Below are positions 18,930 to 27,560 of a stretch of DNA of 64,000 bases, piece by piece. Location of the stretch: contig CAMZGS010000007.1 in the NCBI GenBank assembly GCA_947306475.1, forward strand, positions 90,598 through 154,597, written 5' to 3'. This DNA comes from an uncultured Comamonas sp. (GTDB lineage: Bacteria; Pseudomonadota; Gammaproteobacteria; Burkholderiales; Burkholderiaceae_C). A program made the position numbers and the translations under genes. Below the pieces are notes generated by a model, which saw only the letters and a list, made by a program, of their open reading frames with translations, was not told where the DNA came from and did not search any database. Position 1 is the first letter of the stretch. Each line of letters starts with the position of its first letter.

Positions 18930-20609
18930 ATGTTTAAAAATATGCGCGTAATCACGCGGCTGGCTCTTGGCTTCGGCCTGATGATCCTGATCCTGCTGGG
19001 CATCTCCATGTTCGGACTAGACCGTTTGCACACGGTGTCCGAGCTGAGTGCCACGGTGATGAAATCCTATTACCCACGCGTGCAGCTGGTGCGCGACACG
19101 ATCGACGCCAACGACCGCGCCCGTCTGGTGACCCGCGATCTGTTCATCGCCAGCACCCCGGAGGAACTGGCGCAGGCGCGCAAGGAATTGATTGAGCACC
19201 GCACCCAGGCCCAGAAGAACCTGGCCGAGCTGAACAACGCGCTTGAAACCCCGCAAAGCCGTCACCTCATTGGCATCGTCCTTGAAGGGGCCAAGAGGGT
19301 CGCCACCGCCTACGACAACTTGTTTGTCGCCGTGGACGCCCAGGACCGGGAAGCCATGCTGCACCTCTTCCGCACCGAATACACCGTCGAGCAGGAGAAG
19401 ATGATCAAGGCGCTGATGGACCTCAACCAGCACATCAGCAGCACCATGACGCAGGCTGACGAAGAGGTGCAGCGCACCACCCAAAACATCCAGACCATCA
19501 TCACCTACGCCAGCATGTTTGCCGTTGCGCTGGCGGCACTGGTGGCCTGGCTGATTGCGCGCGGCATCGGCAAGCTGCTGGGTGGTGAGCCCCTCTACGC
19601 GGCAGAAATCATGAACCGCATCGCCCAGGGCGACCTGACCATGGACGTGCAGGTGCGCAAGAACGACACCAGCAGCATGCTGTACGCCACCCGACAGATG
19701 GTGCAAAAGCTCCAGCAGGTGGTCGGTGAAGTCAACAGCAGCGCAGAAGCCCTGGCCGGCGCCTCCGAAGAAGTCAGCGCCACCGCCCAGACCCTGAGCC
19801 AGGCCTCCAGCGAACAGGCCGCTGGCGTGGAAGAAACCAGCGCCACCATCGAGCAGGCCAACGCCTCCGTCAGCCAGAACACGGAAAACGCCAAGCTGAC
19901 CGACAGCATGGCCTCCAAGGCCGCGCAGGACGCTGCTGAAGGTGGCGAAGCCGTCAAGGCCACGGTGGCCGCGATGAAGCAGATCGCCCAGAAGATCTCC
20001 ATCATTGACGACATTGCCTACCAGACCAATCTGCTGGCTCTGAACGCCGCCATTGAGGCAGCACGCGCTGGCGAGCATGGCAAGGGCTTTGCCGTGGTGG
20101 CCACCGAAGTGCGCAAGCTGGCCGAGCGCAGCCAGATCGCTGCCCAGGAAATCAGCGACGTGGCCAGCTCCAGCGTGCAACTGTCCGAGCGCGCCGGTGA
20201 GCTGCTCAACGTCATGGTGCCCAACATCCAGAAGACGTCGGAACTGGTGCAGGAAATCGCCGCCGCCTCGCAGGAACAGGCCACCGGCATCAGCCAGATC
20301 AACACGGCCATGAGCCAGTTGAGCCAGGCCACGCAAACCAACGCCGCCAGCTCCGAAGAACTGGCCGCCACCGCCGAGGAAATGAGCGCCCAGGCCGAGC
20401 AATTGCAGCACGCCATCGCCTTCTTCCGCCTGGATCAGGACAGCGCCGCATTTGGCAGCCCCAGCCCGCGCAGCACGCCCAAGAGCGGTGGCAGCAAGCC
20501 CAAGCCCGTCACTGCCGCTGCACGCGCAGCCCTGACCCCCAGCCTGGCTGCTCGGCCACGCGCAGCGGCGGCCAAGTCCCTGGACGAATCCGAGTTCGTG
20601 AGCTTCTAA
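18930..20609 (+). CDS. Transmembrane methyl-accepting chemotaxis protein (4HB type)
   Basis: A 559-residue chemoreceptor. TM1 lies at about 8-28, followed by a periplasmic helical region of roughly 160 residues that looks like a four-helix-bundle sensor (4HB_MCP), TM2 at about 190-210 ([17 protein letters not shown]), a HAMP domain ([13 protein letters not shown]) and the signalling domain with the tip [19 protein letters not shown]. The C-terminal tail is Lys/Pro/Ala-rich and ends DESEFVSF, with no NWETF-type CheR tether. Ligand unknown. It lies between cheA and cheW and belongs to the same transcription unit. Confidence 0.93.
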   Translation: MFKNMRVITRLALGFGLMILILLGISMFGLDRLHTVSELSATVMKSYYPRVQLVRDTIDANDRARLVTRDLFIASTPEELAQARKELIEHRTQAQKNLAELNNALETPQSRHLIGIVLEGAKRVATAYDNLFVAVDAQDREAMLHLFRTEYTVEQEKMIKALMDLNQHISSTMTQADEEVQRTTQNIQTIITYASMFAVALAALVAWLIARGIGKLLGGEPLYAAEIMNRIAQGDLTMDVQVRKNDTSSMLYATRQMVQKLQQVVGEVNSSAEALAGASEEVSATAQTLSQASSEQAAGVEETSATIEQANASVSQNTENAKLTDSMASKAAQDAAEGGEAVKATVAAMKQIAQKISIIDDIAYQTNLLALNAAIEAARAGEHGKGFAVVATEVRKLAERSQIAAQEISDVASSSVQLSERAGELLNVMVPNIQKTSELVQEIAAASQEQATGISQINTAMSQLSQATQTNAASSEELAATAEEMSAQAEQLQHAIAFFRLDQDSAAFGSPSPRSTPKSGGSKPKPVTAAARAALTPSLAARPRAAAAKSLDESEFVSF

Positions 20610-20612
20610 GCG

Positions 20613-21137
20613 ATGGACACGCGCATGAACGCTACCGCTACGCAGTCGGTGCAAGTGCCGACCCAGTATCTGACCTTCATGCTCGGCAACGATGCCTATG
20701 CGATGGGCATCCTGTCGATCAAGGAAATCATCGAATACACCACCATGACCGAGGTGCCGCTCATGCCCGCCTGCGTGCGTGGTGTCATCAACCTGCGTGG
20801 CGCCGTGGTGCCCGTGCTGGATCTGCAAGTGCGCTTTGGTCAGCCGGTCAGCCCCGTGACCAAGCGCACCTGCATCGTCATCGTCGAAGTGCCGGGGCCG
20901 GAGGGCCAGCAGGTCATGGGCGTGGTGGTCGATGCGGTCAATGAGGTGCTGGACATCGATGCCAGCGACATCGAGCCGCCCCCCACCTTCGGCGCGCGCA
21001 TTCGCTCGGACTTCATCTCCGGCATGGGCAAGATCCGGGGCAAGTTCGTCATCCTGCTCAACGTGGACAGTGTGCTGGACCTGGACGATCTGCAGGCACT
21101 CTCGCAAGCCCTTCCCGCCACCGCCGAAGTGGGCTGA
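20613..21137 (+). CDS. cheW: Chemotaxis coupling protein CheW
   Basis: A 174-residue adaptor that links receptors to CheA. The CheW fold is visible from QYLTFMLGNDAYAMGI through IKEIIEY, VRGVINLRGAVVPVLDL and GVVVDAVNEVLDI to MGKIRGKFVILLNVD. It begins three bases after the MCP stop; an ATG four codons downstream (20625) is an alternative start. Confidence 0.95.
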   Translation: MDTRMNATATQSVQVPTQYLTFMLGNDAYAMGILSIKEIIEYTTMTEVPLMPACVRGVINLRGAVVPVLDLQVRFGQPVSPVTKRTCIVIVEVPGPEGQQVMGVVVDAVNEVLDIDASDIEPPPTFGARIRSDFISGMGKIRGKFVILLNVDSVLDLDDLQALSQALPATAEVG

Positions 21138-21164
21138 CGCCCGCCGCGCCGCCCCGATCCCATC

Positions 21165-22460
21165 ATGAGCACCATGCACCTGACACCACCTTCAGCAGCG
21201 GCAGCTCTGCGCTCCATCATGGTGGTCGAAGACAGCCCCGTGCAACGGGCACACGCTGTGGCCCTGTGCAGACAACTGGGCATCGAGCTGATCTACGAAG
21301 CCTGCGACGGCGCCGAGGCACTGCTGCAACTGGGCATGCTGCAGCTCAAGCCCGATCTGATGCTGATCGACCTGCACATGCCGGTGATGGACGGCGTCGA
21401 ACTGATCACCCACATGCACGAAAGAGGCTGGAAGATCCCGATGCTGGTGGTCTCCAGCCAGCAGCAGAGCATCCTGAACGCGGTGCAGGAGCTCAGCAGC
21501 ACGCTGGGCCTGCCCATGCTGGGCCTGCTGGCCAAGCCCATGCAGCGCGAGCAGCTGGAATCCGTGCTGCAGCACTACAGCCAGTGCAAGCAGCGCAACG
21601 CCCTGCCCTCCTCATCCCGCCCACCGATCGCCGTCACCAGCGCCGACCTGTGCCACGCCATTGACACCGACCAGCTGCAAGTGCATTACCAGCCCAAGGT
21701 GGATATCCCCACCGGCCTGGTGCGCGGCATGGAGGTGCTGGCGCGCTGGACGCACCCCGAGCTGGGGCGCATCCCGCCCGACCAGTTCGTGGCGCTGGCC
21801 GAAAAGGAAAACCTGATTTTTGACCTCAGCATGCAGGTGCTGCGCAAGACCATCGACCAGGCGGCCCAGTGGCAGCACACCGGCTTTTATCCCCGGCTGG
21901 CCATCAACCTCTCGCCGCTGCTGCTGGACAGCCCCTACATCGTCACCGCCATTTGCGACATGGTCACCAGCCGGGGCATCCACCCCTCGCAAGTGGTGCT
22001 GGAAATCACGGAAAGCGCCGGCATCGAACACCTTGGCCGAGTGATTGCAGTGCTCACGCGCCTGCGCCTGCAAGGCTTTGGCCTGTCCCTGGACGACTAC
22101 GGCACCGGCTTTTCGTCCATGCAGCAGCTGGCACGCCTGCCATTTACAGAGCTCAAGATCGACCGCAGCTTCGTGCACGGCGCACACCTGCGCAGCAACC
22201 TGTGCGTGATCCTGGACTCTGCCCTGGACATGGCCAAGCGCCTGGAGCTGACCTCGGTGGCCGAAGGCATCGAAACCCTGGAAGACTGGCGCCTGCTGCA
22301 GCAGTGCGGCTGTAACGTCGGCCAGGGCTACCTGATCGGCAGACCCATGCCCGCCGAAGACATCCCCGGCTGGCTGCGCAGCCACCGCATGCGCCTGCCC
22401 GAGCTGCGCGCGCCGCAGGCGGGGAGCGAGAACAAGGTGGAAGCGCTCGTACGAGCATGA
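21165..22460 (+). CDS. Response regulator with EAL (c-di-GMP phosphodiesterase) output
   Basis: A 431-residue protein. Residues 15-135 are a receiver domain with VVEDS and phospho-acceptor Asp69 (LMLIDLHMPVMDG). The rest is an EAL domain. The residues needed for c-di-GMP hydrolysis appear intact: the EVLARW glutamate, the NLS asparagine, EITES, the DDYGTG pair, the LKIDRSF lysine, AEGIE and the glutamine of GQGYLIGRP. It resembles RocR-type regulators, which hydrolyse c-di-GMP to pGpG. As the last gene of the chemosensory cluster it is a likely output: CheA signalling could lower c-di-GMP and shift the cell between surface and motile states. Confidence 0.9.
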   Translation: MSTMHLTPPSAAAALRSIMVVEDSPVQRAHAVALCRQLGIELIYEACDGAEALLQLGMLQLKPDLMLIDLHMPVMDGVELITHMHERGWKIPMLVVSSQQQSILNAVQELSSTLGLPMLGLLAKPMQREQLESVLQHYSQCKQRNALPSSSRPPIAVTSADLCHAIDTDQLQVHYQPKVDIPTGLVRGMEVLARWTHPELGRIPPDQFVALAEKENLIFDLSMQVLRKTIDQAAQWQHTGFYPRLAINLSPLLLDSPYIVTAICDMVTSRGIHPSQVVLEITESAGIEHLGRVIAVLTRLRLQGFGLSLDDYGTGFSSMQQLARLPFTELKIDRSFVHGAHLRSNLCVILDSALDMAKRLELTSVAEGIETLEDWRLLQQCGCNVGQGYLIGRPMPAEDIPGWLRSHRMRLPELRAPQAGSENKVEALVRA

Positions 22461-22498
22461 AAGAACGCTCGCAGACCCCCTGCCGCCGGGATTAACTG

Positions 22499-23140
22499 CT
22501 CCCAGTTCCACTCTTCATCGCTGACCCCAAGCCTGAAGGCGAGCACAAACCCTCCAAGGCGTATGAGCCTGGCTATGTGCATGTGGATGTGAAGTACCTG
22601 CCCCAGATGCAAGATGAGGACAAGCGCCGCTATGTCTTTGTTGCCATCGATCGAGCCACACGCTGGGTGTTCATTGATATCAAACAGCACAAGACGGCAG
22701 CGTCCGCCAAAGCCTTCCTGGCCGCCGTACGCAAAGCTGCAGCGTTCAAGATTCACACCATCCTCACCGACAACGGCAAAGAGTTCACAGACCGATTGTT
22801 TGGCAGTCGCACTCGTCAGCCTACAGGCGAGCACGAATTCGACCAGCTATGCCAAGCACTGGGGATAGAACACCGGCTGACCAAACCCAAGACGCCACAA
22901 ACCAACGGCATGGTCGAGCGCTTCAATGGCCGCCTGAGCCAGGTGCTGCGCTCGCACCACTTCAACAGCGCAGAGGATTTGGAGAAGACACTGCACAGGT
23001 TTGTCTGGCTGTACAACCACCACTTGCCGCAAAAGGCACTGGGGCATGAAGCCCCAGTCCAAGCACTCAAAAAATGGAGGATGAAAGTGCCTGATTTATT
23101 CGTCAAGAACGTGCGCAATCATCCGGGACCTGACAGGTAA
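22499..23140 (+). pseudogene. IS481-type transposase, 5'-truncated
   Basis: The reading frame encodes the C-terminal ~210 residues of a DDE integrase-type transposase: EPGYVHVDVKYLPQM (first catalytic Asp), AIDRATRWVF, ILTDNGKEFTDRLF (second Asp) and NGMVERFNGRLSQVL (Glu). A stop at about 22493 precedes it in frame, so the N-terminal helix-turn-helix is gone and only a GTG inside the catalytic core could start translation. The catalytic triad survives but the protein should not bind its ends. The fragment lies right behind the receiver-EAL gene and marks the start of an accessory stretch. Confidence 0.85.
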
Positions 23141-23214
23141 CGTTGTGCGCTCATAAGGGCTCCTATTTGAACTGAAATAGGAAGCTTTGAGCTATCTACA
23201 AAACTCTGGTCGAT

Positions 23215-23487
23215 TCACTCTTCAGTATCTCGATATTGATATTTATCTTTTAAGTATAGAAATAATTTTACAGAGTAATACCACCATATGGAATTTATGA
23301 GCAATCCAAATACAATATTTAATTGTAAATGTTTTATTATAAATAGTGTTATTAATGAGAATGGAAAGGCCGAAAGCAATAAAATCAATGCAGAATCCCA
23401 TGTGTATATTCCGTAAACACTCATTAGGATTAGTGTGGCACTAAATGCAATTAGAGTAAATATTATTGCTGGATTGAATTTAATCAC
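23215..23487 (-). CDS. Small AT-rich membrane protein, unknown
   Basis: A 90-residue hydrophobic protein with about three membrane segments (IIFTLIAFSATLILMSVY, ALILLLSAFPFSLITLFII and LNIVFGLLINSIWWYYSV) and a charged C-terminal tail. I do not recognise the family. The base composition is far more AT-rich than anything else in the window, and the gene sits between a dead IS481 transposase and a complete IS5-family element, both signs of transfer from a distant source. A role such as an immunity protein is possible for small AT-rich membrane proteins but there is no direct evidence. The stretch 23488-23650 beside it shows no gene. Confidence 0.5.
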   Translation of the reverse strand: MIKFNPAIIFTLIAFSATLILMSVYGIYTWDSALILLLSAFPFSLITLFIIKHLQLNIVFGLLINSIWWYYSVKLFLYLKDKYQYRDTEE

Positions 23488-23650
23488 AAATAAATTCCTA
23501 TTATATTTGCATGATATGAAAATAAATCAATTGCAAGATTCATCGTTTTTTTCCAGCTAGAGGAAATGGATTTAAACCGATTACAATGGACAAACCAATT
23601 TTTTTATCCATGATGTCCTTTTTGGAGTATCCATGAGGAGAGCTTTATTA

Positions 23651-24524
23651 GAGCGTGTTATGAACTTTGCGGAGGGTGGAGCGAGTTGTAGGTAAAGTTC
23701 GAGGATGTTTCGTAGGCTCTACCCCAGCGATGTGAGCGATGAAGAGTGGAGCTTTGTTGCGCCTTACCTCATCTTGATGGATCAAGAAGCACCGCAGCGT
23801 CAGCACGATCTGCGCGAAGTCTTCAATGCACTGCGCTGGCTAGTGCGTGCAGGAGCTCCTTGGCGCATGCTGCCCAATGACTTGCCACCGTGGGAGGCGG
23901 TGTATCAGCAAAGCAGACGCTGGCTCGATGCTGGCTGCTTTGAGGCAATGGTGTCAGACCTGCGCTCCATCATCCGCGTAGCTCAAGGCAAACAAGGCCA
24001 GCCTGGCGCAGTGGTGTTTGATGGCCGCACCCTACAGTCAAGCTGTGAGAGTGGAGCGCGGGCTGGCTATGACGGCTACAAGCGGCGCAATGGCTCCAAA
24101 GTTCACATGGCCGTGGACACGCTGGGCCACCTGCTGGCTGTGCATGTCACGCCAGCCAACGAGCAAGAGCGCGATCAGGTTGATGCGCTGTGCCAAGCGG
24201 TGCAGCAAGCGACAGGATCGACTGTGGAGAAAGCTTGGGTTGATCAAGGCTACACAGGGCAAAGCGCCAAGGCTGCAGCAGCGCAAAACGGCATTGCTTT
24301 GGAGGTTGTAAAGCTTGCACAAGCGAAGAAGGGCTTTGTGCTACTGCCGAGGCGCTGGGTGGTGGAGCGCAGCTTTGGCTGGCTGGCCAGATTCAGGCGT
24401 CTGTCTCGTGATTACGAGCGACTGCCAGATGTTCTGGGTGGATTGCACTTCGTGGTCTTTGCCATGCTCATGTCGCCCCACGCTACACCCTTGATTCGAT
24501 TGGTGCAAAGTTCATAACACGCTC
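23651..24524 (+). mobile_element. IS5-family insertion sequence, complete, 874 bp
   Basis: The element is bounded by perfect inverted repeats: GAGCGTGTTATGAACTTTGC on the left (23651-23670) and its exact complement on the right (24505-24524). It is flanked by TA on both sides (23649-23650 and 24525-24526), consistent with the TA target duplication of the IS427 group. It holds one intact transposase gene. Confidence 0.88.
23705..24517 (+). CDS. IS5-family transposase
   Basis: A 270-residue DDE transposase of the IS5 family. The N-terminal domain has LYPSDVSDEEWSFVAPYL and GAPWRMLPNDLPPWEAVYQ. Catalytic residues are in VVFDGRTLQSS (D), AWVDQGYTG (D) and WVVERSFGWLARFRRL (E). Unlike many members of the IS427 group it is one continuous frame and needs no frameshift. 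Start and stop lie just within the inverted repeats, so the element is probably active. Confidence 0.92.
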   Translation: MFRRLYPSDVSDEEWSFVAPYLILMDQEAPQRQHDLREVFNALRWLVRAGAPWRMLPNDLPPWEAVYQQSRRWLDAGCFEAMVSDLRSIIRVAQGKQGQPGAVVFDGRTLQSSCESGARAGYDGYKRRNGSKVHMAVDTLGHLLAVHVTPANEQERDQVDALCQAVQQATGSTVEKAWVDQGYTGQSAKAAAAQNGIALEVVKLAQAKKGFVLLPRRWVVERSFGWLARFRRLSRDYERLPDVLGGLHFVVFAMLMSPHATPLIRLVQSS

Positions 24525-24530
24525 TAATAC

Positions 24531-25214
24531 TCACCACTGCAGAGTCGATACATTCAACAAAGTGAAGTCGTTGTCCAACCAGCCACCAGTGTCGATGTAC
24601 ATCACATTGCCCAGTGATGCAGATTCGTCCACCGTCGTATGACCGACGACCACATAGAACACATCTTGCACAGGGGTCTCATCTTCCGTTTCGATACGGC
24701 GCCTGCTCCACTGCGCTTCGTCGCGCAACAGCCCACGCTCCACATCAGTGAGCCGATCATCCGTAAGCGCTTGACGAAACGCTGCCCAGTTGTCCTGCGG
24801 ACAGTCCGCATGCACGATGCCCACCAAACCACGTGGCGTTTGCACCTCCATAGCCACCGGCAAGGCCTGCAGCACGGCATACACCTCGTGCTGCAAGTCC
24901 TTGGGACTGTTCATCAACCACTCACCGCCGTTGTCGGCATAGATCTCTGCAGGGATGAGCCCGTCGAGATACTCCATGGCGATCTGCTCATGGTTGCCAC
25001 GCACTGCATGGAACCATGGCTGCATTAACCATTGCAACACCCGCTCTGACTGCGGGCCTCGATCTATCAGATCACCCACGGAAAAAAGCCTGTCCTTCTG
25101 CGGGTCAAACTGCACAGCATCGAGCGCCTGTTGCAGCTTGGAAAAATATCCGTGCACGTCCCCAACAATCAGGTCACGCCCATTGTGATTGATCTCAAAT
25201 CTCTTGAAGACCAC
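24531..25214 (-). CDS. PPP-type metallophosphatase (PrpA / lambda phosphatase-like)
   Basis: A 227-residue phosphoesterase with the three metal-binding signatures in order: IVGDVHGYF, SVGDLIDRGPQSERVL and AVRGNHEQIA, then a late VVVGHTTV histidine. These are shared by lambda-type protein phosphatases (PrpA/PphA) and symmetric Ap4A hydrolases (ApaH). The spacing and length are closer to PrpA. It may remove phosphate from Ser/Thr/Tyr of proteins or from dinucleotides. It starts at a GTG overlapping the small upstream ORF by 20 bases, and it is the last gene of a four-gene minus-strand cassette with a sirtuin and a macrodomain protein. The IS5-family element lies four bases from its stop. Confidence 0.85.
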   Translation of the reverse strand: MVFKRFEINHNGRDLIVGDVHGYFSKLQQALDAVQFDPQKDRLFSVGDLIDRGPQSERVLQWLMQPWFHAVRGNHEQIAMEYLDGLIPAEIYADNGGEWLMNSPKDLQHEVYAVLQALPVAMEVQTPRGLVGIVHADCPQDNWAAFRQALTDDRLTDVERGLLRDEAQWSRRRIETEDETPVQDVFYVVVGHTTVDESASLGNVMYIDTGGWLDNDFTLLNVSTLQW

Positions 25215-25398
25215 GCTGCCGCTCCGTTATAAAACCAATCACAATTTTGCCAGGGTCATGCGACAAGTTGCGTCGTACTACGCATTCAATATCTGCCAAT
25301 GGTCTGTTTTCCCTAAATGAGTTGCGAATGAGACCAACAGCCATCTGGGTAAATCTAGGCGATTCCATCCAAAGCCCAGATGGTTTATCTCTTTGCAC
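25195..25398 (-). CDS. Small ORF of unknown function
   Basis: A possible 67-residue protein starting at a GTG, with central text RFTQMAVGLIRNSF and a basic C-terminus. I recognise no family. It fills the gap between the sirtuin and phosphatase genes on the same strand and overlaps the phosphatase start by 20 bases, which is the only support for it being real. It could equally be untranslated leader. Confidence 0.3.
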   Translation of the reverse strand: MQRDKPSGLWMESPRFTQMAVGLIRNSFRENRPLADIECVVRRNLSHDPGKIVIGFITERQRGLQEI

Positions 25399-25439
25399 TC
25401 ACCCCGACTGAGGGGGCTTGGGCAATTTGAGCTAGTAAA

Positions 25440-26189
25440 TTACAAAAACAGCTCCGGCAATATCTGAGCTGAAGTACCTTTCAAACACACATCTGCAATG
25501 CCATCAAGCTCTGTATCATCAGGATTGATAATCACGATTTTGGCTCCACGCTGGTGTGCCTGAAATACCAAGCCAGCTGCTGGATAGACAGCGCCCGTAG
25601 TACCAATTGCCAGCATCAAATCGCACTGCTGTGCTGCTGCCTCAGCATCCTGCAGCGCTTGTGCAGGCAAATTCTCCCCAAACCAAACCACCGCTGGGCG
25701 CAGCATATTGCCGCACGCCGAACACTGTGGCGGCTGGCCACCAGCGCTCAGTGCAGCCTGTGCATCACACATGGGGCACGCATCATTTAGCCAACAGTTG
25801 CCCATTAGCTCACCGTGCAAGGCAATCACGTGAGGGCTTCCTGCACGTTCGTGCAAACCATCGACGTTTTGTGTGACCAGCGTAAGCTTTCCTGGATGCT
25901 GCTGTGCATAGCTTGCCAAAGCGGTGTGACCCGGATTGGGCTGCACATGAAGCATAAGCTCACGCCGCTCGCTGTACCACTGCCACACGCGCGCAGGGTT
26001 GGAGCGATAACCAGACACACTGGCCATATCTTGCACATCAAACTCAGCCCAATAACCTTTTTGCGTATCACGAAATGTCGGCACTCCCGACTCTGCACTC
26101 ACCCCTGCGCCTGTGAGCACTGCCACGTGTTTTGCTTGTTCTAGCCATTGGCGTACCTGTTGCATAGCCGTTTGTGTTTGAGAGTTCAT
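25440..26189 (-). CDS. cobB: SIR2-family NAD-dependent protein deacylase (sirtuin)
   Basis: A 249-residue sirtuin. The NAD-binding loop GAGVSAESGVPTFRD starts at 27, TQNVDGLH is at 106-113 and the catalytic His is residue 125 (LHGEL). A zinc ribbon has cysteines in CWLNDACPMC and CSACGN. The Tyr72-x-x-Arg75 pair (WYSERR) matches the class III CobB/SIRT5 motif that accepts succinyl or malonyl lysine. The enzyme consumes NAD and yields nicotinamide and O-acyl-ADP-ribose. The macrodomain gene upstream on the same strand (64-base gap) may act on that product, so cotranscription is plausible. Confidence 0.92.
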   Translation of the reverse strand: MNSQTQTAMQQVRQWLEQAKHVAVLTGAGVSAESGVPTFRDTQKGYWAEFDVQDMASVSGYRSNPARVWQWYSERRELMLHVQPNPGHTALASYAQQHPGKLTLVTQNVDGLHERAGSPHVIALHGELMGNCWLNDACPMCDAQAALSAGGQPPQCSACGNMLRPAVVWFGENLPAQALQDAEAAAQQCDLMLAIGTTGAVYPAAGLVFQAHQRGAKIVIINPDDTELDGIADVCLKGTSAQILPELFL

Positions 26190-26253
26190 TGATCTTCCTT
26201 TTTTGAATCACCATTTACTTGTTTTTTTGTATCAGCAGAAACTGCTATGCGCG

Positions 26254-27279
26254 TCATGGGTGCGCCTCGTTAAATTGCTGGATGGCTTGCGTCAGCTGGC
26301 TAGGTATTGCGCGGTAACACACTTGCACCACATCCAAGCTGTGTCCTTCCACAGATTGCAGGGCGCGCTCAATGGCTTGAAGAATCCATTCAACTGGGTT
26401 ACCGAATACGCCACCACCCACCAGCGTCAGGTAAACACGCGGGTTGCCTGTGGTGTGTGCATTCAGTACACCAGCGAGTAATGTGGCTTCATAGGTTGCC
26501 TCCAACACCAGGCGCGCCATGGGCCCCCAGTCTTTCAGGTCGCCACGGTTGTAAGCAATAGGCAAAGCAGCGCAGTAGGCTTGCGTGAGCTTTTGCCCCG
26601 CTGGCGCACCTGCTGCCGTGACTTGGCTGTGATGCTGCACGCCAATTTGCAGTCGCTGACGCAGTTGGTCATGCTGAGCGGCATCCAGTGCCCGCAGCTT
26701 CTGAGCGGTGGCTTGCATGGTGGCCGCTGCCGCCATCAAGTAGCCATTGCGCATCTCAAAACCGGTGAGCCCCATACCCTCCAAGGCCGCCAGAACGTCT
26801 TGCAGGGTGTTGATTTGCCGCTGCGCGGTCTGCCCCACCCCACCGGGCAGCGCCACCAGGTAATTTCGCACCAGTGTTCCAGCGGCGCAGGCCATCGCAC
26901 ACGCGGGGCCTTGGGTGTGGTCGTAGGCATAAGCCGTAATGCCTGCTTCGGGCGTGACATTGGGTGATGGCATCTCCAGCAGGTTGAACTGGCTGGCAAC
27001 CTGCACCAAAGCGCCATGTGCTTCAGGTTGCCGGTGCAGTTGAGCCGCATCGGTGGCTACAGCACGCCACATTGGGTTTGCGCCGGATTGCTTGGGTAAG
27101 GCTGCCACTTGCTCACGCAGGGAGGCCAGGCTGGGCAGCTGCAGCGCACCTGGGCTGAAATAGCGCGCAGACTGCTCGCTGCCTACGCGCAGTTGTCCAT
27201 CCGGTTGTAAAGCCAGCAGCGCCTGTGTACCAGCGTAATCCCTCTCGGTAAACCCAAACAGCTCTGTGAACCAGTCCAT
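26254..27279 (-). CDS. Macrodomain-like protein (possible ADP-ribose binder or hydrolase)
   Basis: A 341-residue protein. The C-terminal half has the macrodomain signature VYLTLVGGGVFGNPVEWI followed by AIERAL, the GxGVFG phosphate loop of ADP-ribose pockets. The middle has VQVASQFNLLEMPSP and TQGPACAMACAAGTLVRNYL, which sit where macrodomains place the adenine and ribose contacts. The length exceeds a plain macrodomain (about 170), so an extra N-terminal region is present. It resembles the larger macro-fold proteins similar to Legionella MavL, but that is a memory-based comparison and not tested. Context with a sirtuin and a phosphatase supports ADP-ribose or NAD chemistry. It is the first gene of the cassette. 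Confidence 0.65.
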   Translation of the reverse strand: MDWFTELFGFTERDYAGTQALLALQPDGQLRVGSEQSARYFSPGALQLPSLASLREQVAALPKQSGANPMWRAVATDAAQLHRQPEAHGALVQVASQFNLLEMPSPNVTPEAGITAYAYDHTQGPACAMACAAGTLVRNYLVALPGGVGQTAQRQINTLQDVLAALEGMGLTGFEMRNGYLMAAAATMQATAQKLRALDAAQHDQLRQRLQIGVQHHSQVTAAGAPAGQKLTQAYCAALPIAYNRGDLKDWGPMARLVLEATYEATLLAGVLNAHTTGNPRVYLTLVGGGVFGNPVEWILQAIERALQSVEGHSLDVVQVCYRAIPSQLTQAIQQFNEAHP

Positions 27280-27560
27280 ACCGATGCCTCCTTTGCATTT
27301 TTAATCCGCATCTTACCGATAGCGCGTGGTGCCCAAGCACAATAGCCGCAGACGCCGATGTGCTGGCTTTTGCGACAGCCAACGACCCTGGCCTGCCCCT
27401 GCTGCGTCCAGAAAGCAGCGCCAATGCTCACAAATATGAAGCTGGTTGCGCTTTATTTATCTAATAATTTATATAGATTGGCATTAAAAACCATACATGA
27501 TCAGCGGATGCAGCTCTTTTTATCAGAGCAAAGCCGGAATTTCTCCCAGTTACTCTCACC

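Noticed and set aside
19017-21179. A 720-codon minus-strand frame over the MCP and cheW genes
   Set aside because: Composition is His/Gly-rich mirror text of the MCP gene; it spans two real genes and has no ribosome site.
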